Shown piece by piece: positions 5,840 to 8,514 of a stretch of DNA of 8,514 nucleotides. The stretch spans positions 1-8,514 of the forward strand of contig QIGD01000045.1 of the NCBI GenBank assembly GCA_003229935.1. Reading direction: 5' to 3'. The stretch comes from Methanobacteriota archaeon (GTDB lineage: Archaea; Hydrothermarchaeota; Hydrothermarchaeia; Hydrothermarchaeales; BMS3B). A program made the translations under genes and the position numbers. Every line of letters starts with the position of its first letter. Position 1 is the first letter of the stretch. The notes beneath the pieces are model-generated. The model made no database searches and had not been told where the DNA came from. It saw nothing but the letters and a program-made list of their open reading frames with translations.

Positions 5840-6902
5840 GTTTATCTTCCTCTTCAGTCTTTAACAGATAGTAAGTATCATTCAGCTTTATAGTATTAAC
5901 TTCATTTCCAATCTTAAGGGCTATATTCAGGTGAAGATAAAAAGTTTTATATTCCTGCATATCAAGAAGCTGAACTTCATCATTTCTAACTTCAGTAATA
6001 ATCGCCTTAATGTAGTCTTTTTTTTCTGCCACAATCTTATTCTTTTCAATTTTTGCGAGTGATGTACCTGAACTTCTCCTTTCTTTCAGGTCAAAGAGAG
6101 ATACTAAATTTCCTTTAAGCCCTGTAATCTGGTATAATTTCCCCATATTCTCAATAATATTACCTATACTGAATTCAGGGAGTCTTAGTAAATATGTTAT
6201 TCTATAAAGTTCTTTTCCGTTTTTACCCATTCCAAATAGCTTTGAAGATTCCTTCAGAAAACCACCATACTTTACCCTTAAAATATTTACAGATTTTCTG
6301 GCAGCCTTTGCTGACCCAACATAGAAATCATAGCCTCCCCTTATTTTCTTCAGCTCGGATATGAAGGTATTTAAATCATTCTGGGAAAGAATTGCTTTTT
6401 CCATGGCTGCCCTGATTTTCTCCTTTTCATCAGGGCTTTTCTTTTCAAGACCACGCAGTTGCACTATGGCTTCATAATACCTTGAAACACTTCTCTGACA
6501 GGTGGGGCAGATGCTGAGTTTAACTGGAACTTTCACATCAAGACTTCTCTCTATATTTTGTTTTTCATCTTTTACCCTGATATTAAGGGTGACAAGATAA
6601 TCTCTGGGTGATGTACTTATAACTTCTAGAGCCTCGATGCCAGTAGTAGGCTCTTTAATATTCTCCACGTATATATTGTTTTCAGTAGCAACAAATGCTG
6701 CTTCGACAGTAGCTTCATCAAGGCTGCCACTAAAACTGTTCCATCTCTTATAGTAAATAGAAAAGCAGTTTCTGCACACCATACCTTTTACTTTTCTATC
6801 TACCGATACCTTAACTTTCTCACGGTTGAAGCATTCGCTGCATAAACCTGATATAAGCTCTTTTTCTGCCTTTCCGCAGCTAACACAAAATTTTCTTGTC
6901 AT
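5829..6902 (-). CDS. nmd3: NMD3 family 60S/50S ribosome biogenesis protein
   Basis: NMD3 in eukaryotes is the export adaptor that binds the large ribosomal subunit; archaeal members lack the export tail and presumably act in subunit assembly or quality control. The 357-residue protein has the N-terminal cysteine pairs CVSC (6-9) and CSEC (21-24), CRNC (43-46), and CPTC (132-135), which would bind zinc. The segment GGYDFYVGSAKAAR is characteristic of the family. The C-terminal part forms the eIF5A-like/OB region, judged by position only. The start ATG overlaps the stop of the upstream methyltransferase by 4 bases (ATGA), and tyrS starts 11 bases inside its 3' end. This implies one transcript and coupled translation. 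Confidence 0.93.
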   Translation of the reverse strand: MTRKFCVSCGKAEKELISGLCSECFNREKVKVSVDRKVKGMVCRNCFSIYYKRWNSFSGSLDEATVEAAFVATENNIYVENIKEPTTGIEALEVISTSPRDYLVTLNIRVKDEKQNIERSLDVKVPVKLSICPTCQRSVSRYYEAIVQLRGLEKKSPDEKEKIRAAMEKAILSQNDLNTFISELKKIRGGYDFYVGSAKAARKSVNILRVKYGGFLKESSKLFGMGKNGKELYRITYLLRLPEFSIGNIIENMGKLYQITGLKGNLVSLFDLKERRSSGTSLAKIEKNKIVAEKKDYIKAIITEVRNDEVQLLDMQEYKTFYLHLNIALKIGNEVNTIKLNDTYYLLKTEEEDKHGH

Positions 6903-7651
6903 TTTTTTACACCTACATGCACTGCAACAGTTCCAAAAGTGAGAAGATTATATTCCACATCCATCCCGAGCTTCTCCATGATTTTCATGAGCTCCTTGGG
7001 CTTTGGAAAAGCCTCAACGCTCTCTGGAAGATAGGAGTAAGCACTTCTGTCACCTGCTATAATCCCTCCAAGGAGGGGAAGGATATTGAAGAAGTAAAAG
7101 GAATACAGAGCTCTGATTATTTTATTCCGAGGCATTGTAAACTCAAGTATTACAACTCTACCGCCTTTCCTTACAACTCTTGCCATTTCGGCAACAGCCC
7201 TTTCAACAGAAGCCATATTACGTATACCAAACCCAACTGTAACGGCATCAAAACTGTTATCTCTGAAAGCAAGTCTGAGAGCATCCTGCCTGAGAAAGAT
7301 AACCCTGTTGTTTTCAGCTATGGTTTTGCCTATCTTTAGCATTTCCTCATTGAAATCGACACCGGTAACGAGACCTGTTTCACCCACCTTTTTTTCAAGT
7401 TGAAAGGCAATTTTTCCTGTTCCAGTTGCTACATCCAGAACCTTATTGCCAGAAGTAATTCCTGTTTTCTCAACAGCAAACCTTCGCCAGAAAGTATCTC
7501 TATTAAAGCTCAGCATAGTATTTGCCAAGTCGTATCTATCTGCAATTGATGAAAACATTCTGTTAATTTTAACTGTCTTTTCTCTGACTTCTGACGGCAT
7601 GGTATCATAAAATTCGTTAACAAAGAATAGAGTTTCTGGCAGAAAATTCAC
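6899..7651 (-). CDS. ubiE: UbiE/MenG-type C-methyltransferase (demethylmenaquinone methyltransferase-like)
   Basis: An SAM-dependent methyltransferase of the UbiE/COQ5/MenG family, which C-methylates the ring of menaquinone or ubiquinone precursors. Family signatures are MFSSIADRYDLANTMLS (32-48), the SAM motif VLDVATGTG (71-79), GVDFNEEML, FGIRNM, and YLPESVEAFP near the C-terminus. It has no signal peptide. The start is GTG at 7651, overlapping the stop of the upstream regulator by 4 bases (GTGA). ATG 7600 (residue 18) would give 233 residues, also a usual family length, so the start is not certain. The substrate may be menaquinone, or a methanophenazine precursor if the host is a methanogen relative; the sequence does not decide this. 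Confidence 0.88.
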   Translation of the reverse strand: MNFLPETLFFVNEFYDTMPSEVREKTVKINRMFSSIADRYDLANTMLSFNRDTFWRRFAVEKTGITSGNKVLDVATGTGKIAFQLEKKVGETGLVTGVDFNEEMLKIGKTIAENNRVIFLRQDALRLAFRDNSFDAVTVGFGIRNMASVERAVAEMARVVRKGGRVVILEFTMPRNKIIRALYSFYFFNILPLLGGIIAGDRSAYSYLPESVEAFPKPKELMKIMEKLGMDVEYNLLTFGTVAVHVGVKK

Positions 7652-8205
7652 ATAAGTTTCATAAAGTCGGCTCTGCTAATTATTCCGACAATTTTACCCA
7701 TTTCCATTACAAGCACGACACTGCTACTCTCCATGAGTTTTGATACCATACTTATATTTGCATCCTTTCCTACTGTTGGAAATCCACCCTTCATAACATC
7801 CTTTACCTTTTTCTCAGCTATCTTCTCAGGTTTTGTAAAGCTTATTTCATTTACAACAAGTTCTTCAGATATGCTTCCGAGCTGCCTACCCTCGCTAACT
7901 ACAGGAAGCTGGGAAATCCCATGTTTTTCCATAAGCTTTGAAGCCTCTTTCAGTGTACTTTCTGGAGAGATAAAAAGAACTGGAGACTTCATAATCTCTT
8001 CGACAGGAAGGTTTACAACAACCTCTTTGCGTTTGAGCACATCAACTATTTTTGAGATTGTGGAAAGCCTGGGGTCAATATCCCCTGCTTCAATCCTTGC
8101 TATTAGTGGCTGACTTACCCCTGCTTTCCTTGCCAACTCTGCTTGGGTTAAACCCAGCATTTTTCTATGCTTTTTAAGCTCATCAGGGGTTGGGAGATTG
8201 AACAT
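7648..8205 (-). CDS. HTH (XRE/Cro-CI) regulator with C-terminal CBS pair
   Basis: The 185-residue protein starts with a Cro/CI-type helix-turn-helix (about 8-60: DELKKHRKMLGLTQAELARK, then GVSQPLIARIE). Two CBS domains follow, about 68-118 (EEIMKSPVLFISPESTLKEA) and 134-185 (VKDVMKGGFPTVGKDANISM). CBS pairs bind adenosyl ligands such as AMP, ATP or SAM. This arrangement is a known archaeal predicted regulator family. I place the start at ATG 8205 because the family begins MFNLPTP and a TATA box lies 22-29 bases upstream, which fits a leaderless message. The frame extends to 8250, but that extension would overlap the TATA box. As first gene of the operon it may regulate itself and the downstream genes; the ligand is unknown. 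Confidence 0.87.
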   Translation of the reverse strand: MFNLPTPDELKKHRKMLGLTQAELARKAGVSQPLIARIEAGDIDPRLSTISKIVDVLKRKEVVVNLPVEEIMKSPVLFISPESTLKEASKLMEKHGISQLPVVSEGRQLGSISEELVVNEISFTKPEKIAEKKVKDVMKGGFPTVGKDANISMVSKLMESSSVVLVMEMGKIVGIISRADFMKLM

Positions 8206-8208
8206 GAT

Positions 8209-8317
8209 GTTAAATTGTTCTTTAGATATATAAACATTCATCAACAACACTAATCATAAGTTACATCACTATATATTCACATTTTCTTATACTCTGGTTT
8301 TAGTAGTTAAATTTAAC
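8209..8317. promoter_or_regulatory. Candidate operator: GTTAAATTTAAC palindrome and a GTTAAATT half copy
   Basis: A perfect 12-base palindrome, GTTAAATTTAAC, lies at 8306-8317, 10 bases before the start of the AbrB-like gene. The eight-base half GTTAAATT recurs at 8209-8216, at the expected transcription start of the HTH-CBS regulator. Both sit in the divergent intergenic region, so they could be binding sites for the HTH-CBS or the AbrB-like protein. A+T-rich palindromes arise easily by chance, so this is tentative. TATATATT at 8270-8277 is a possible plus-strand TATA box for the AbrB-like gene. Confidence 0.25.
8227..8234 (-). promoter_or_regulatory. TATA box of the regulator-ubiE-nmd3-tyrS operon
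   Basis: On the minus strand this reads TTTATATA, an excellent archaeal TATA box. Its centre is about 25 bases before ATG 8205, the spacing expected when transcription begins at or next to the start codon. This supports a leaderless transcript and the shorter protein start. Confidence 0.6.
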
Positions 8318-8327
8318 GGTAGGGTAT

Positions 8328-8423
8328 ATGACTACTGTAAAAGTCCAGCTCAAGAAACTTAAACAGGGTGATAAAGAATATCATCAGTATTATATAGCTC
8401 TTCCCAAACAAATAACAGAAGCT
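8328..8423 (+). pseudogene. AbrB/SpoVT-like DNA-binding protein, broken by insertion
   Basis: From ATG 8328 the first 32 codons read MTTVKVQLKKLKQGDKEYHQ then YYIALPKQITEA, a typical start of an archaeal AbrB/SpoVT swapped-hairpin protein (compare the common LPKxIVEALGWKKGD continuation). After GCT (8421-8423) the expected LGWKKGD is absent and the frame runs into the hairpin of an IscB-type element. The frame stays open to the window end, but these residues (NHPRLNSWACS and on) are translated from the element's RNA region, not from the gene. The rest of the gene may lie beyond the element. It is divergent from the HTH-CBS operon. Confidence 0.7.
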
Positions 8424-8514
8424 GTCAATCACCCACGACTAAATTCGTGGGCTTGTTCCGTGAGGAATAAGAGCAATTGGTTGATTAGGAGGCGTTGTAA
8501 AAGATGCAGAAGTT
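8424..8514 (+). mobile_element. Left end of a second IscB-type element inside the AbrB-like gene (partial)
   Basis: AbrB homology stops at 8423 and is followed by a CCCACGA/TCGTGGG hairpin related to that at 4250-4269, then by more structured RNA. IscB elements carry their guide RNA at the left, before the iscB gene, so the gene should follow to the right outside the window. The junction lies within 8424-8431 (GTCAATCA); its exact base cannot be fixed without the empty site. Confidence 0.6.
8432..8514 (+). ncRNA. 5' part of an omega/HEARO RNA (partial)
   Basis: Two hairpins stand directly side by side. CCCACGA (8432-8438) pairs with TCGTGGG (8445-8451) around a six-base loop. CTTGTTCC (8452-8459) pairs with GGAATAAG (8464-8471), one G-U pair included, around GTGA (8460-8463), a GNRA tetraloop. 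Stacked hairpins with a GNRA loop indicate a real RNA fold, and the position at the left of an insertion fits the IscB omega RNA. A TnpB-type element end is the alternative. The 3' part is outside the window. Confidence 0.5.

Noticed and set aside
8328..8514. Intact novel small protein running through the end of the window
   Set aside because: Residues after codon 32 are translated from a hairpin-forming transposon end and do not continue the AbrB fold.
1..8514. CRISPR array or tRNA genes
   Set aside because: No regularly spaced direct repeats and no cloverleaf with a GGTTCGAATCC-like arm were seen on either strand by eye.

Overview
The window comes from an archaeon. The minus strand carries translation and ribosome-biogenesis genes found only in archaea and eukaryotes: aIF1A, a RIO1 kinase, a Dim2/Pno1-type KH protein, NMD3 and a long archaeal/plant-type tyrosyl-tRNA synthetase. 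The plus strand has an archaeal-type UMP kinase. TATA boxes and a GGTGAT-type Shine-Dalgarno site are of archaeal form. A UbiE/MenG-type methyltransferase suggests a quinone-using (or methanophenazine-type) euryarchaeon such as the Archaeoglobi, ANME/Syntrophoarchaeia or Methanosarcina side of the tree. That placement is inference; the sequence alone does not fix the genus. The DNA is moderately A+T-rich throughout.

Layout. Bases 1-626 are the right-hand part of an IscB (IS200/IS605-related) element: the 3' end of its omega/HEARO RNA, an iscB gene cut down to its N-terminal PLMP/RuvC-I/bridge-helix part and its C-terminal domain, and a terminal hairpin that ends 8 bases before the next gene. 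Bases 627-2505 (+) hold pyrH and argJ, linking pyrimidine and arginine synthesis. Bases 2511-4153 (-) hold the operon aIF1A - rio1 - KH protein, reading right to left, driven from a TATA box near 4193. Bases 4154-4281 contain that promoter and a 9-bp perfect hairpin of transposon-end type. Bases 4282-4717 (+) are the remains of an MNT/HEPN toxin-antitoxin pair: the nucleotidyltransferase is whole, while the HEPN partner is frameshifted and cut off. Bases 4718-8205 (-) form a second tightly overlapping operon, read right to left: HTH-CBS regulator, ubiE/menG-type methyltransferase, nmd3, tyrS. From 8328 (+) an AbrB-like regulator gene starts and is broken after 32 codons by the left end of another IscB-type element, whose guide-RNA 5' hairpins run off the window.

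The conserved gene blocks look intact and ordinary in function. The accessory biology lies at the edges and in the middle: two partial IscB/omega-RNA elements in the same orientation, a solitary hairpin of the same family at 4250-4269, one gene broken by insertion (AbrB), and one decayed toxin gene (HEPN). I see no CRISPR array, tRNA or rRNA. I do not see a wholly new system. The points most worth attention are the miniaturised iscB locus abutting pyrH, the omega-RNA element inside the AbrB gene, and the orphaned MNT antitoxin beside a transposon-type hairpin.
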